From Stomoxys calcitrans (taxonomy: Eukaryota > Arthropoda > Insecta > Diptera > Muscidae), in NCBI RefSeq assembly GCF_963082655.1, contig NC_081553.1:127625736-127689735 (forward strand): a stretch of DNA of 64,000 nt, given 5' to 3'. The notes beneath the pieces were generated by a model. The model made no database searches, had not been told where the DNA came from, and saw only the letters and a list, made by a program, of their open reading frames with translations. The translations under genes and the position numbers were made by a program. Of this stretch, positions 23,188 through 35,144 are shown one piece after another. Position 1 is the first letter of the stretch; each line of letters starts with the position of its first letter.

Positions 23188-24298
23188 TACATGGTTCCCA
23201 CCATGGATCGCATTTATCGAGTTCTTTTCCCGACATCTCTTCTTAGGCAAAAAAAAGGATAAAAAAAGATTTGCTCTACTATTAGAGCGTTATCAAGATA
23301 TGGTCCGGTTCGGAACACAATTAAATTATTTGTTGGCGACCTGTGTAAAATTTCAGCCAATTCGAATATGAATTGCGCCCTTTGGGAGTTCAAGAAGTAA
23401 AATAGAGAGATCGATTTATATGGGAGCTGTATCAAGCTATAGACCGATTCAGACCTTAATAAACACGTATGTTGAAGGTCTTAAGAGGATCTGTCGTACA
23501 AAATTCCAGGCAAATCGATAAAAATTGCGACCTCTAGGGGCTCAAGAAGTCAAGATCCCAGATCGGTTTATATGGCAACTATATTAGGTTACAGTTGTTG
23601 AAAGTAAGAATAAAATACGTCATGCAAATTTTCAGCCAAATCAGATAGCAATTGCGCCCTCTAGAAGCTCAAGAAATCTAGTCACCAGATTGGTTCATAT
23701 GACAGGACAGTTGTTGGATATCATAACAAAATACTTCGTGCAAAATTTCATTCAAATCGGATAAGAAATGCGCACTCTAGAGGCTCAAGAAGTCAAGACC
23801 CAAGATCGGTTTATATGGCAGCTATATCAAGTTATGGACCCAAGATCGGTTTATATGGCAGCTATATCAAGTTATGGATCTATTTGATCTACTTAGCACG
23901 TTTGTTGTATATCATAACAAATCACGCCGTGCAAAATTTCATTCCAATCGAACGAGAATTGCGCCCTCTAGAGGCTCAAGAAGTCAAGATCCAAGATCGG
24001 TTTATATGCCAGCTATATCAAAACATGAACCGATATGCCCATTTACAATCTCAACCAACCTTCACTAATAAGAAGTGTTCGTGCAAAATTTCAAGCGGCT
24101 GACTTTACTCATTGGAAAGTTAGGGTGCTTTCGACAGACAGACGGACGGACGGTCAGACCTGGCTAGATCGACATAAAATGTTACGGCGATCAAGAATAT
24201 ATATATACTTAATGGGTCTCAGACGAATATTTCGAGTAGTTACAAACATAATGACGAAATTAGTATACCCCCATCCTTTGATGGAGGGTATAAAAATA
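23188..24298 (-). mobile_element. HINE family A, 5' end intact, 3' palindrome lost
   Basis: It begins inside the subterminal repeat (ttcccaccatggatcgcatt). Units follow, including a 40-bp tandem duplication at 23798-23877, then the microsatellite (gacagacggacggacgg near 24137), core and tttgatggagggtataaaaa at the end. Confidence 0.83.
23798..23877. repeat. 40-bp tandem duplication inside a HINE unit
   Basis: The segment 'caagatcggtttatatggca gctatatcaa...' occurs at 23801 and again at 23841 without changes, a recent local slippage or unequal exchange. Confidence 0.88.
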
Positions 24299-24895
24299 GC
24301 GTGAAGGCCAGTAATAGTTTTCCAGCAACCATTCTAAAGACATTAGAAGACCGCAAACCATCCGATTCTAAAGGCCAGAAGGGGGTGAAAGTTGTAGGAA
24401 ACCCGTCGTTAAGTCACACATCTGAGCAAACTTGGATGATGGAACTCAAGAAGGACTCAGATGGGGCTAGTGTGTTCCCCTTATCCACATTAGGCGTGGG
24501 TGCTATGCAAACCCAGGAAGAGCGGAATAATAAATTTGGGCAAATCAAACAAATGCGACTGGAATGGCCGGCTGATGTTAGTAAGAACACCGGTCTGAAT
24601 CGGAAATTCTAATATGTATTAGACGATCAAGAAGCCAAGACTGAGGGTTTGAGGAATAAAAGGGTCTCTTCGGATGTAGTAAAGGAGAAGTACAGGTTAG
24701 CTTAAACTGTATTTATGCAGTACATGGAAGAGTTTCCGGACGATGAGTTGACGGAAGTTTTGTTTTCCTTGAGGGATTCCTACTCGGACATTCCAGGAAT
24801 AGAAAATAAGGCTACAAATCTTCCATTTGCATTGCCCTCTATAGAAATTCCTGTATTTACCGGAAAGTCTGTAGATTGCGAAACGTTTCATGTAC
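24299..24895 (+). pseudogene. BEL/Pao-type gag fragment, one frame with two stops
   Basis: A single frame from 24301 runs past stop codons at 24610 and 24703 to about 24893. The C-terminal part reads LPFALPSIEIPVFTGKSVD, then ETFH. This is the start of the gag-like domain of BEL/Pao elements, where a xLPxxxLPxFxGxxxxWxxFxxxF pattern is usual; here a Cys stands in place of Trp. The upstream part is acidic and polar, unassigned. Both borders are HINE family A sequence in opposite orientations. No LTR, protease or RT is attached. Confidence 0.65.
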
Positions 24896-25438
24896 CTCTA
24901 GAGTGCGCAATTCTTATCCGATTGGAATGAAATTTTGCACGACGTGCTTTGTTATGATATCCAACAACTGTGCCAAGTATGGTTCAAATCGGTTCATAGC
25001 CTGATATAGCAGTCATATAAACAGATCTGAGGACTTGACTTCTTGAGCTTCTAGAGGGCACAATTCCTATCCGATTTGGCTGAAATTTTGCATGACGTAT
25101 TTTATTCTTACTTTCAACAACTGTGTCAAATAAGGTTCAAATCGGTTTATAACCTGATATATTTGTCATATAAACCGATCTGGGATCTTGACTTCTTGAG
25201 CCTGTAGAGGTCGCAATTATTATCCGATTTGCCTGAAATTTTGTACGATGCATTCTCTCATGACCATCAACATCATACGTATTTATTATGGTCTGAATCG
25301 GTCTATAGCCCGATACAGCTCCCATATACATCGATCTCTCTATTTTAATGCCGGGAAAAGAACTGGACACATGCGATCCTCTGTGGAGGGTATATAAGAT
25401 TCGGCCCGGCCGAACTTAGCACGTTTTTACTTGTTTTT
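24896..25438 (+). mobile_element. HINE family A, 3' half with intact palindrome
   Basis: Three tandem units from 'ctctagagtgcgcaattctt', then gtggagggtatataagattc. The palindrome ttcggcccggccgaa lies at 25400-25414 and the terminus is agcacgtttttacttgtttt. The 5' end is missing. Confidence 0.85.
25400..25414 (+). other. HINE 3'-terminal palindrome (family A/B type)
   Basis: TTCGGCCCGGCCGAA: seven-base arms with a one-base centre. It lies about 20 bp inside the 3' end, as the 3' hairpin does in Helitron and Helentron elements. The same palindrome recurs in both orientations at 1468, 10934, 12847, 20418, 33684 and 42765, with occasional changes. Confidence 0.85.
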
Positions 25439-26394
25439 CTTTCCTTTCTCTCTTTAGGGTACCACAATGGGACAAACTGGCTTCCGAGTGAACTCACCTT
25501 TTATGGGCGACCCATTCAACCTAACCTAAGGTAATTCGTGTTTCTGCACAATTATGAGAAGTCCTCTATATATAGCATCTGCTAACATAGCATGGACAAC
25601 ATCTGCTTAATTTTTTCGCCATAACTTAACTTTTCAAAAAAACAACTGCTGATGATGACGAGTACATGAAACTTCAGCAGAAACAGCAGACGAAACCATG
25701 ACAATGGGATAACTTTAAGTGTAAGTCTTATTGCAAACTTCTACTACATTTTACTTATCCCCTTGAATATCACAGTTTCCTAGTCGGCATTGGTTTTTTA
25801 AGACCACCACTGGTTTTTAATGCGACCACGATCTAACCTTTTTGAAGCTCCCTCTATTGTATTCAAGAGTCCGACAAAAGTCGATACAATGCCATAGTCG
25901 GCAGTGGCGTGTCCTAAAGAAAACTTAGCGGTTCGTTTTTACTTCCTGTTTACATTTTCATTTCCCAACGTACATACACAATATTAACGATTATGATTGC
26001 GACTTTTGACGTAATTTATGTTTTTTTTTTTTTTGAAAAACCTTTAATGGAAGCATTTTTGGTTCCATTAGTCATTCCATTATGTGTTGTGTACATATGA
26101 TATGGAACATTTTAATGTATAAAGCTACCAAATGATATTTCCACATTTGCTTAAGAAGGAATTAATAAACGCAACAATTGTGATTTTCCTAAAAAAAAGA
26201 AGCTGAAATGCAATTAGACATTTAGATAAGTTCTTTCTATTAAATTTTAGATTATTAAATTTTTGACAAACAAAAACGTCATTTGCCTTTTTTTAACATA
26301 TACACCTGATGGACCGTTTATAATGAAGCTTAATTCCTGTGAGTTAGATCTAAAAAATTCAAAGCTTAGGATGACAGGTAGTATGCTCCTACAA
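25439..26394. other. Unique stretch, no gene seen
   Basis: Mostly AT-rich, with a T run near 26022-26034. A short piece at 25470-25531 ends 'ttcaacctaacctaagg' and resembles a SINE/LINE 3' tail. No supported coding frame. Confidence 0.45.
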
Positions 26395-27315
26395 TGTCGA
26401 AATATGATATGATTTGGACCAAACACTAATCTTGACCGATCTGTGCCATAACACAGAAGTATGTCAAGGGGTTTAACTCAACTCACTGTCCCAAATTTCG
26501 GTGACATCGGACAATAAAAGCGCCTTTTATGGGCCTAAGACCCTAAATCGGTGGGTCGGTTAATATGGCAACTATATCCAAATCTAGACCGATCTCAGCC
26601 AATTGACGAAGGATGTCGAAGAGCCTATCAAAACTCACTATCCCAAATTTCAGCAAAATCGGATAATAAATATGGCTTTTATTGGCCTAAGATACAAAAT
26701 CGGAGGATCGGTCTATATGGCAGCTATATCCAAATCTGGACCGATCTGAGCCAAATTGAAGAAGGATGTCGAAGGCCATAACACAATTCGCTATCCCAAA
26801 TTTCAGCAATATCGGATATTAAATGTGGCTTTTATGGGCCTAAGACCATAAGTCGGCTGATCGGTCTATATGGCAGCTATATCCAAATCTGGGCCGATCT
26901 CAGCCAAATTGAAGAAGGATGTTGAAGGGCCTAACACAACTCACTGTCCCAAATTTCAGCAAAATTGGATAGTAAATGTTGCTTTAATGGGCCTAGGACC
27001 CTCAATTGGAGGATCGGTCTATATGGGGGCTATATGAAGATATAGTCCAATATAGCCCATCTTCGAACTTAACCTGCTTATGGACAAAGAAGAATGTGTG
27101 CAAAATTTCAGCTCAATATCTCTATTTTTAAAGACTGTAACGTGATTTCTACAGACAGACGGACAGACGAAGGGACTGACGGACGGACAGACGGACGGAC
27201 ATGGCAAGATCAAGAATATATATACCTTGTATGGTCGGAAATGGATATTTCGATGTGTTGCAAACGGAATGACAAAATGAATATACCCCCATCCTTCGGT
27301 GGTGGGTATATTTAA
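26395..27315 (-). mobile_element. HINE family B, 5' end with tandem units
   Basis: Units with 'ggtctatatggcagctatat'. Then 'gactgtaacgtgatttctac', a long microsatellite (gacagacggacagacg to ggacggacatgg at 27154-27206), core and tcggtggtgggtatatttaa. Its 3' palindrome is missing. Confidence 0.82.
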
Positions 27316-27332
27316 CGCCTAAAATTGAAAAT

Positions 27333-27960
27333 TTTTATACCCACCACCATATGATGGGGGTATACTAATCTAGTCACTCCGTTTGTAACACCTGAAAATA
27401 TTGATCTAGGAACCCATATTCTAGATCGTGTAGACATTCCGAGTCGAACTAACCATGTCCGTCCGTCCGTCTGTCCGTCTGTCGAAATCACGATAGCGGT
27501 CGAACGCCTAGAGCTAGCCGCTTGAAATATTGCACAGATACTTTATATTTATCTAGATCGTTGAAGATTGTAAATTGGCCATATCGGTTCAGATTTGGAT
27601 ATAGTTCCCATATAAACCGATCTTCCGATTTGACTTCTTGAGCCCTTGGAAGCCTCAATTTTCATCCAATTTGGGTGAAACTCTGCACAAAGTGAAGACT
27701 TCCAAAACTGTGAAAATCGGTCAAGAACGTGATATAGCTCCCATATAAACCGACCTCCCGATTTGATTTCTTGGGCCCTTAAAAGCCGTGATTTTTATCC
27801 GATTAGGCTGAAATTTTGTTTTGTTATGACTCTCAACAACTGTGTGAAGTACAGTCCATGTCGATCTATAGCCAGATATAGCTGCCATATTTTAGCAGAA
27901 TCCATGGTGGTGGGTTCCCAATATTCGGCTCTGTCGAACTTAGCACGTTTTTACTTACTT
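27333..27960 (+). mobile_element. HINE family A2 subtype, full length (~0.63 kb)
   Basis: It has tttttatacccaccaccata, a core with 'gatctaggaacccatattct', the microsatellite gtccgtccgtccgtctgtcc, 'cacgatagcggtcgaacgcc', two units, 'ccatggtggtgggttcccaa', a decayed palindrome (attcggctctgtcgaa) and terminus agcacgtttttacttacttt. Another family A copy begins within a base or two. Confidence 0.82.
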
Positions 27961-29228
27961 TTATATCCTCCACCATAAGATGGGGGATATACTAATTTCG
28001 TCATTCTGTTTGTAACTACTCGAAATATTCGTCTGAGACCCCATAAAGTATATATATTCTTGATCGTCGTGACATTTTATGTCGATCCAGCCATGTCCGT
28101 CCGTCCGTCCGTCTGTCTGTCGAAAGCACGCTAACTTCCGAAGGAGTAAAGCCAGCCGCTTGAAATTTTGAACAAATACTTCTTATTAGTGTAGGTCGGT
28201 TGGTATTGTAAATGGGCCATATCGGTCCATGTTTTGATATAGCTGTTATATAAACCGATCTTGGGTCTTGACTTCTTGAGCCTCTAGAGGGCGCAATTCT
28301 TATCCGATTTGAATGAATTTTGGCAAGACATGTTTTGTTATGATATCCAACAACTGTGCCAAGTATGGTTCAAATCTGTCTATAACCTGATATAGCTGCC
28401 ATATAAACCAATCTTGGGTCTTGATTTCTTGAGTCTCTAGAGAGTGCAATTCTTGTCCGATTGAAATGAAATTTTGCACGACGTGTTTTGTTATAATATC
28501 CAACAACTGTGCCAAGTATGGTTCAAATCGGTTCATAACCTGATATAGCTGTCATATAAACCGATCTTGTGTCTTGACTTCTAGAGCCTCTAGAGTGCGC
28601 AATTCTTATTCGATTGGAATAAAATTTCGCACGACGTGTTTTGTCAAGATATTCAACAACTGTGCCAAGAATGGTTCAAATCGGTCTATAACCTGATATA
28701 GCTGTCATATAAACCGATCTTGGGTCTTGACTTCTTGAGCCTCTAGAGGGCGCAATTCGTATCCGATTTTAATGAATCTTGGCACAACGTGTTTTGTTAT
28801 CATATCCAACAACTGTGCCAAGTATGGTTCAAATCGGTTCATAACCTGATATAGCTGTCATATGAACCGATCTGGGATCTTGACTTTTTGAGCCTGTAGA
28901 GGTCGCAATTATTATCCGATTTGCCTGAAATTTTGTACGCCGGATTCTCTCATGACCATCAACATACGTGTTTATTATCGTCTGAATCGGTCTATAGCCC
29001 AATACAGCCCCCATATAAATCGATCTCTCTATTTTACTTCTTGAGCCCCCAAAGGGCGCAATTCTTATTCGAATTGGCTGACATTTTACACAGGTCTCCA
29101 ACATATAATTTAATTGTGGTCCAAACCGGACCATATCTTGATATCGCTCTAATAGCAGAGCAAATCTTTTCTTATATCCTGTTTTGCCTAAGAAGAGATG
29201 CCGGGAAAAGAACTTGACAAATGCGATC
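27961..29228 (+). mobile_element. HINE family A with five 153-bp units, 3' palindrome lost
   Basis: It has tatatcctccaccataagat, core at 28044-28065, microsatellite gtccgtccgtccgtctgtct, then units in which 'gatatagctg' starts at 28236, 28389, 28542, 28695 and 28848: an exact 153-bp period. It ends at 'gacaaatgcgatcc' before the palindrome. The 141-residue open frame on the other strand (28829-29254) is a product of this period. Confidence 0.87.
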
Positions 29229-31159
29229 CAAAAATGTTGAATGGATTTATACAAAAGTTTGAAATTTTTTATTTAATATCGGCAGACAGTGTTATTGATA
29301 TCAGCAGACTAATTTTTCTGGGTGTAATTTATAATAACTGCACTACCGTTTCCTTAGTCATATCCAAATCTGGGCTGGTCAAGAACATATTTTATTCAGG
29401 TCCAAAGAATTCCTATACAAGAAAATGTTTCGGTGATCAACTTTGAGGATCCACCAATAGGTCCCCGGGATTTAAGGGTACCTGAAACTCGGCATGTACT
29501 ATGTCTAACAACTAAGCTTAAATCACTTAAAATGTCATGAATGTATCTCTAATCGCAAAGAAAAATTACAGAGTTCAACCTGAAAACTTTGTTCCTATCC
29601 CACTGTGCGTGGGAACAGCGAACATGCCGACTTATGCGCAACGGTGGCCTCTTAACACAAATATGAGGATTCAATATCGAATAAGAGACAATTAGAAATT
29701 TCGAAATTTCTTTTTTATCCATAAAAACGTATCATTCTTTCATTTTAGAAAATGTGAGTCTTCCAAATTATCTGCATGTTGTCCATAAAATAAAATTAGA
29801 GAAGAAGAGCTTAACCTTTGGAAATGTTTTTAATTATTCCAACAACTTTAAAGCAACCAAATATAGAATTGACCATCCTTCAAGGAAACTGGACCGGTAG
29901 AACTCAAACTGTATTACCCCCCATGCCAAACAGTTAGCATTTGGTTTCAATTCCCTATGGCCATTACTTTTTACAAGCGGTATCTGCATTCCACATCTGC
30001 ATATTTTGTCCTAACTTTTTTTGTGTTTTATTTTTTTAATAATTCTCGTTAAAAGCTATGTTGTTTTTCATTCGCATTCGCCACGGGTGTAAATTTATTG
30101 ATAATATTTTTGTTCCGAACTTTCTTCCATTCCCCCACCCCGTCGAAAAATGTTTGATGACATTTGCTGTGGTCCATGGGATGATGATTGCTGATGTCGT
30201 TATTGTTTTCGTTTTAATTCCATTTGATTTCCATTTTTTGGCATTTTCTTTGTTTATCATTTATTGCCTTGTTTGTTTATTGTATTTAAATTGGTCGTGG
30301 GCACTTCTATGACTGACTTCCCGCTAGGACGGCCAAGACCCATACGCCCACGCTGCTTCCGCCCTTGAAGAAAGGCAATTGTTGGCCACCTCTATCCAAC
30401 ACGCCATTGTGGTTATTTACAAGGTTTGTTTTGTGTTTTGGCGGTTTTCATTGCGCTGTTGCCTGCTTTTTTATTCGAGAATATATTTGAATTTTAAAAG
30501 CATTCTATGTGTCTACCCCCCACCAGGAGAGGCAACTCTAGGACAGCCTGCCCACCAGTCAACCAGCAGCTGGAATCAATTCAATGGCAAAAAGCAATAA
30601 GAGCAAGTTATTGTTTTCTTTCTTCGGCAATTGTCTTGGAATTGCTTGATTTGCTCTTCAATGTTGTTTTTTCATGTTCGACGCATGTTTATGGTTTTGT
30701 TTTTCCTGTCGAGCTTAAGGACTTGTCATGCCATCCATGATGACGGTATTGGTCCTGGCGTTTGTGTACATCTTTCATGCGCAACTTCTAGGTTAATACC
30801 ATCTTTGCATAACATCTAGAAATAAGAGTTGTCTTCATAGATGGACATCGCCTGCAAGATAAGGAAGAGCCCTCAAAGAATACTTTAACAAAACCAACCA
30901 TCTAAAATGTATCGATTAAGTCATGTGGCAATAGCATTCTACAATTTCCTTAATACATCGCTGCGCCTCGCAAACAAAACAGGTGTATTTTCAATTGTAT
31001 AGCAAGCATGACATAGAACCCCCCCTTATGCATAAAACATTTTTCTGTTTCATATTAAAAACGGCTCCCTTGAAATTTTCACAGATTGTGTAGCATGGTC
31101 TTGAAGAAATAGAAGGTTATATATAGTTTTTTGATATCTGAAGGGGTGCAGACCCTCCC
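29229..31159. other. Long unique stretch, no gene seen
   Basis: This is among the largest non-repetitive blocks. Frames such as 30058-30312 are open but are hydrophobic, T-rich translations without a recognised domain. Pyrimidine-rich composition and scattered long T runs fit intronic DNA. No splice-linked exon could be supported. Confidence 0.5.
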
Positions 31160-31507
31160 ACTTTCACAAAATCCCGGTGAAGTTGATTCAGACCATAGTT
31201 GAAACGTATGTTGGAGATCATAAGAGAAATACTTGTGCGAAGTTATAGACAAATCGGATAAGAATTGACCCCCTATAGGGGTTCAAGAAGTAAAATCGGG
31301 AAATCGGTTTATATATTTGGGTATATAGCGTTCAAGATCACACTTGGCACGTTCCAAATCCGTCCATTGTCTGACATAGCTCCCATCTTAACCTATCTCC
31401 GGTTTGACATCTTCACCCATGCCTGAAATTTCACACGCAGTGTTTGGTTATGACTTTCAACAACCATGCCAATTACGGTTGTAATCCGTCTATAATCTGA
31501 TATAGGA
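31160..31507. mobile_element. HINE family A scraps in opposite orientations
   Basis: 31160-31330 reads as a minus-strand unit ('tgcgaagttatagacaaatc', 'ggttcaagaagtaaaatcgg'). 31360-31507 reads as a plus-strand unit ('gacatagctcccatcttaac', 'tataatctgatata'). Both are diverged and lack ends. Confidence 0.55.
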
Positions 31508-31579
31508 GGAGCAGTTTATAAAGACATATCCAAGTACGATGATTCAAAGAGCTCACCTGTCTTGCCAACTACTACTACA

Positions 31580-31880
31580 AAATTTCCCATGAACATTCCG
31601 TTAAGAAGCAGCGAATACTTCTCTCATATCAATAAGTGCAGTCCGATTAAAGTTTAAGCTCAAGGATAAGGGGCCTCCTTTTTATGCCAAGTCCTAACGG
31701 CATGACGCATAGCGACACCACTAGATAGATAAGATTTAACATTGCAGGATATCTCTCAAATGTCGCCAACATTAGTAAGGGGAAAACCACGGCTGAAAGT
31801 TTTTCTGATGTTCACACCGGGATTTGAACCCAGGCATTCGGCGTCATAGGCGGACATTCTAACCTCTGCGCCCCGGTGGC
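31580..31880 (-). mobile_element. tRNA-derived SINE (family 1), near full
   Basis: Minus-strand head gccaccggggcgcagaggtt with box B 'gggttcaaatcccgg', body with the 'gtcgctatgcgtcatgccgt' block, and tail to 'catgggaaatttt' followed by a short (GTA)n run. The sequence cttgccaac flanks both sides (31561-31569 and 31884-31892), a possible target duplication with small gaps. Confidence 0.82.
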
Positions 31881-31974
31881 ATCCTTGCCAACAGCACGCC
31901 CAAAAGTAAGGGCATGGCCTCAGTTGGGAACATAGAAGGTACTCCGGCTGCCAATGAATATACAATAGAAACTG

Positions 31975-33717
31975 TTTTTATACCCTCCACCATAGGATGG
32001 GGGGTATACTAATTTCGTCATTCTGATTGTAACTACTCGAAATATTCGTCTGAGACCCTATAAAGTATATATATTCTTGATCGTCGTGACATTTTATGTC
32101 GATCTAGACATGTCCGTCCGTCTGTCTGTCTGTTGAAATCACGCTACAGTCTTTAGAAATAGAGATATTGAGCTGAAATTTTGCACACATTCTTTTTTTG
32201 TCCATTAGCAGGTTAAAGTCGAAAATGGGCTATATCGGACTATATCTTGATATAGCCCCCATATAGATCGATCAGCCGATTTAAAAAGCCACATTTATTA
32301 TCCGATTTTGCTGAAATTTGGGACAGTGAGTTTTGTTAGGCCCTTCAATATCCTTTGTCAATTTGGCACAGATCGGTCCAGATTTGGATATAGCTGTCAT
32401 ATATACCTATCCTCCGATTTAGGGTCTTAGGCCCATAAAAGCCACATTTATTATCCGATTTTGCTAAAATATAGGACAGTGAGATGTGTTAAGCCCTTCG
32501 ACGTCCTTCGTCAATTTAGTTCAGATCGGTCCAGATTTGGATATAGCTGCCATATACACCGATCCTCCGATTTAAGGTCTTAGGCCCATAAAAGCCACAT
32601 TTTTTACCCGTTTTTGCTAAAATTCGGGACAAGATTTGTGTGAGGCCCTCTGAAATTTTTCGTCAATTTGGCCCACAAGGGTTCAGATTTGGATATAGCT
32701 GCCATATAGACCGATCCTCCGATTGAGGGTCTTAGGCCCATAAAAGCCACATTTATTATCCGATTTTACTGAAATTTGGGAGAGTGTGTTGTGTTAGGCC
32801 CTTCGATATCCTTCTTCAATGTGACCCACATCGGTCTAGATTTGGATATAGCTGCCATATAGACCGATCCTCCGATTTAGGGTCTTAGGTCCATAAAAGC
32901 CACATTTATTATCCGATTTTGCCGAAATTTGGGACAGTGAATTGAGTTAGGCACTTCGACATCTTTCTTCAATTTGGCCCACATCGATCCAGATTTGGAT
33001 ATAGACCGTTCCTCCGATTTATGGTCTTAGGCTCATAAAAGCCTCATTTATTACCTGATTTTGCTGAAATTTAGGAAAGTGAGTTGTGTTTGGCCCTTCG
33101 ACGTCCTTCGTCAATTTGCCACTGATCGGTTTAGATTTTGATATAGCTGCCATATAGACCGATCTCTCGATTTAAGGTTTTGGGCCCATAAAATGCGCAT
33201 TTATTGGATATTGCATATAGCTGTCATTTATACCGATATCTCGAATTACAGTCTTCGCCCCATAAAAGGTGCATTTATAATCCGATTTCACTGAAATTTG
33301 ACACAGTGACTTATGTTAGGCTGTGCCGTATATGGTTCAGATCGGTTTATTTTTAGATATATTGGGTTGCCCAAAAAGTAATTGCGGATTTTTTAAAAGA
33401 GAGTAAATGCATTTTTAATAATGCTTTGAATGAACTTTAATCAAATATACTTTTTTTACACTTATTTTTTTGTCAACGCCGACTATATGAAAAATCCGCA
33501 ATTACTTTTTGGGCAACCCAATAGCTACTAAAAAACCACAATTGAACAATGACTTGTATTTATTAGTATTTAGTCCAAATCGGAACATATTTCGATATAA
33601 CTGCTATGGGCTATAAGTTATGCAATATTCACCGGTGAAAGGTGGTTTACATATATACCCGAGGTGGTGGGTATTCAAAGTTCGGCCCGGCTGAACTTAA
33701 CGCTATTTTGCTTGTTG
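31975..33717 (+). mobile_element. Chimeric HINE: family A 5' end, family B body and 3' end
   Basis: The first ~130 bases match family A (ataccctccaccataggatg, 'aactactcgaaatattcgtc', 'gacattttatgtcgatctag'). From 'acatgtccgtccgtctgtct' on it is family B ('gttgaaatcacgctacagtc'). About eight family B units follow, then 'gaggtggtgggtattcaaag', the palindrome ttcggcccggctgaa and terminus 'ttttgcttgtt'. A mariner MITE sits at 33362-33521. Both ends are present, so the chimera is a complete element. Confidence 0.85.
33362..33521. mobile_element. Mariner-type MITE with perfect 32-bp terminal inverted repeats
   Basis: The element is 160 bp. It begins ttgggttgcccaaaaagt and ends with the exact reverse complement, over 32 bp. 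It is flanked by TA on both sides (33360-33361 and 33522-33523), the target duplication of Tc1/mariner elements. The interior is AT-rich and non-coding. A shorter piece of the same interior occurs at 44587-44632. A transposase of this superfamily would have to act in trans. Confidence 0.93.
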
Positions 33718-34273
33718 ACATTGCGAGTGTCTTCAACAATTTTAAACCAAGGAAAAAAATTGAAACAGAACGTATCCAGCAAGGAAAGACAAAAGTGGTG
33801 CAGGGTATTATTAGTAGGTGATGTGAAGTTGGTCGATGAGACATTGGTGTATTAACCTAGGTTGGCATAAATATCTTATTAGACAGATATAAAATCTCAG
33901 ATATGTCAGGGCATTGCAGGGTAAACGGTACAGACTTGGAACTGATTATGTCTGTGGTCAACATGTAAGCAAATTCTTCGAGAAAAGCATGACGTATGAA
34001 TGTTCATTTTTGCGTGCGTGTTCTGCACTGGCAAGCTGAACAATTTCTTTAGTTTCTAATTAATCGCAATTGTACCTTATACTGTCAAATGCTATAAAGT
34101 AGAGTTTCTTTTTTGAAAATAGTCAATGTTGAGGTATTTTCCAATAAATATGCAAATTGGGGGATCCTAGTGGGTCTAGAGACTGATCCGTAGGGCTTGA
34201 AAGTTGGTCACCTCGAGCATGTCAAATTTTGAATTGCATGCCAAACTCTCGTTAATGGACCGAATGTTGATTA
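33718..34273. other. Unique stretch, no gene seen
   Basis: Contains a short 'ggaaagacaaaagtggtgcagggtatta' piece near 33782 that may be a decayed family C end. Otherwise no recognisable content. Confidence 0.4.
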
Positions 34274-35144
34274 TTATACCCTTCACCATAGGATGGGGGT
34301 ATACTAGTTTCGTCGTTTTGTTTGCAACTACTCGAAACATTCGTCTGAGACCCATTAAATTATATATATTCTTGATCATCGTGACATTTAATGTCGATCT
34401 AGCCATGTCCGTTCGTCCGTTTGTCGAAAGCACGCTAACTTTCAAAGGAGTAAAGCTAGCCGCTTGAAATTTTGCACAAATACTTCTTATTGGTGTAGGT
34501 CGGTTGGGATTGTAAATGAGCCAAATCGGTCAATGTTTTGATATAGCTGCCATATAAACCGATCTTGGGTCTTGACTTCTTGAGCCTCTGGAGTGCGCAA
34601 TTCTTATCTGATTGGAATGAAATTTTGCCTATATCTATATCTATATCTATAACCTGATATATCTGTCATATAAACCGATCTGAGGACTTGATTTCTTAAG
34701 CTTCTAGAGGGCGCAATTCTTATCCGATTGGAATGAAATTTTGCACGACGTGTTTCGTTATAACTTTCAACAACTGTGCTAAGTATGATTCAATTCGGTT
34801 CATTACCTGATATAGCTATCATATAAACCGATCTTGGGACTTGACTTCTTGAGCTTCTAGAGGGCGCAAATCCTATCCGATTTGGCTGAAATTACTGTAC
34901 GACGGATTCTCTCATGACCATCAACATACGTGTTTATTATGGTCTGAATCGGTCTATAGCCTGATACAGCTCCCATATAAATCGATCTCTATATTTTACT
35001 TCTTGAGCCCCCAAAAGGGCGTTATTCTTATTCGAATTGGCTAGCATTTTACACAGGTCTCCAACCTATAATTTAATTGTGGTCCGAACTGGTCTATATC
35101 TCGATATCGTTCTAATAGCAGAGCAAATCTTTTCTTTTATCCTT
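34274..35144 (+). mobile_element. HINE family A, 5' end and units, cut by a family B end
   Basis: It has attatacccttcaccatagg, core near 34360, a short microsatellite, and four units. A (TATATC)n run occurs at 34628-34650 inside a unit. It stops at 'ttttcttttatcc', where a family B 5' end begins. Confidence 0.83.

Noticed and set aside
28829..29254. A 141-residue open frame and similar long frames (for example 15852-16205, 20892-21251, 36978-37364) as host genes
   Set aside because: They lie wholly in HINE tandem units; the unit length of 153 bp is divisible by three, so frames stay open across units. Translations repeat the same peptide (GxYRPIQTI, FDILLQFGPDRSRF) and show no domain.
30058..30819. 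Hydrophobic plus-strand frames as small membrane proteins
   Set aside because: T-rich DNA gives F/L/V-rich translations by composition; overlapping frames on both strands are equally open and no start context or domain supports them.
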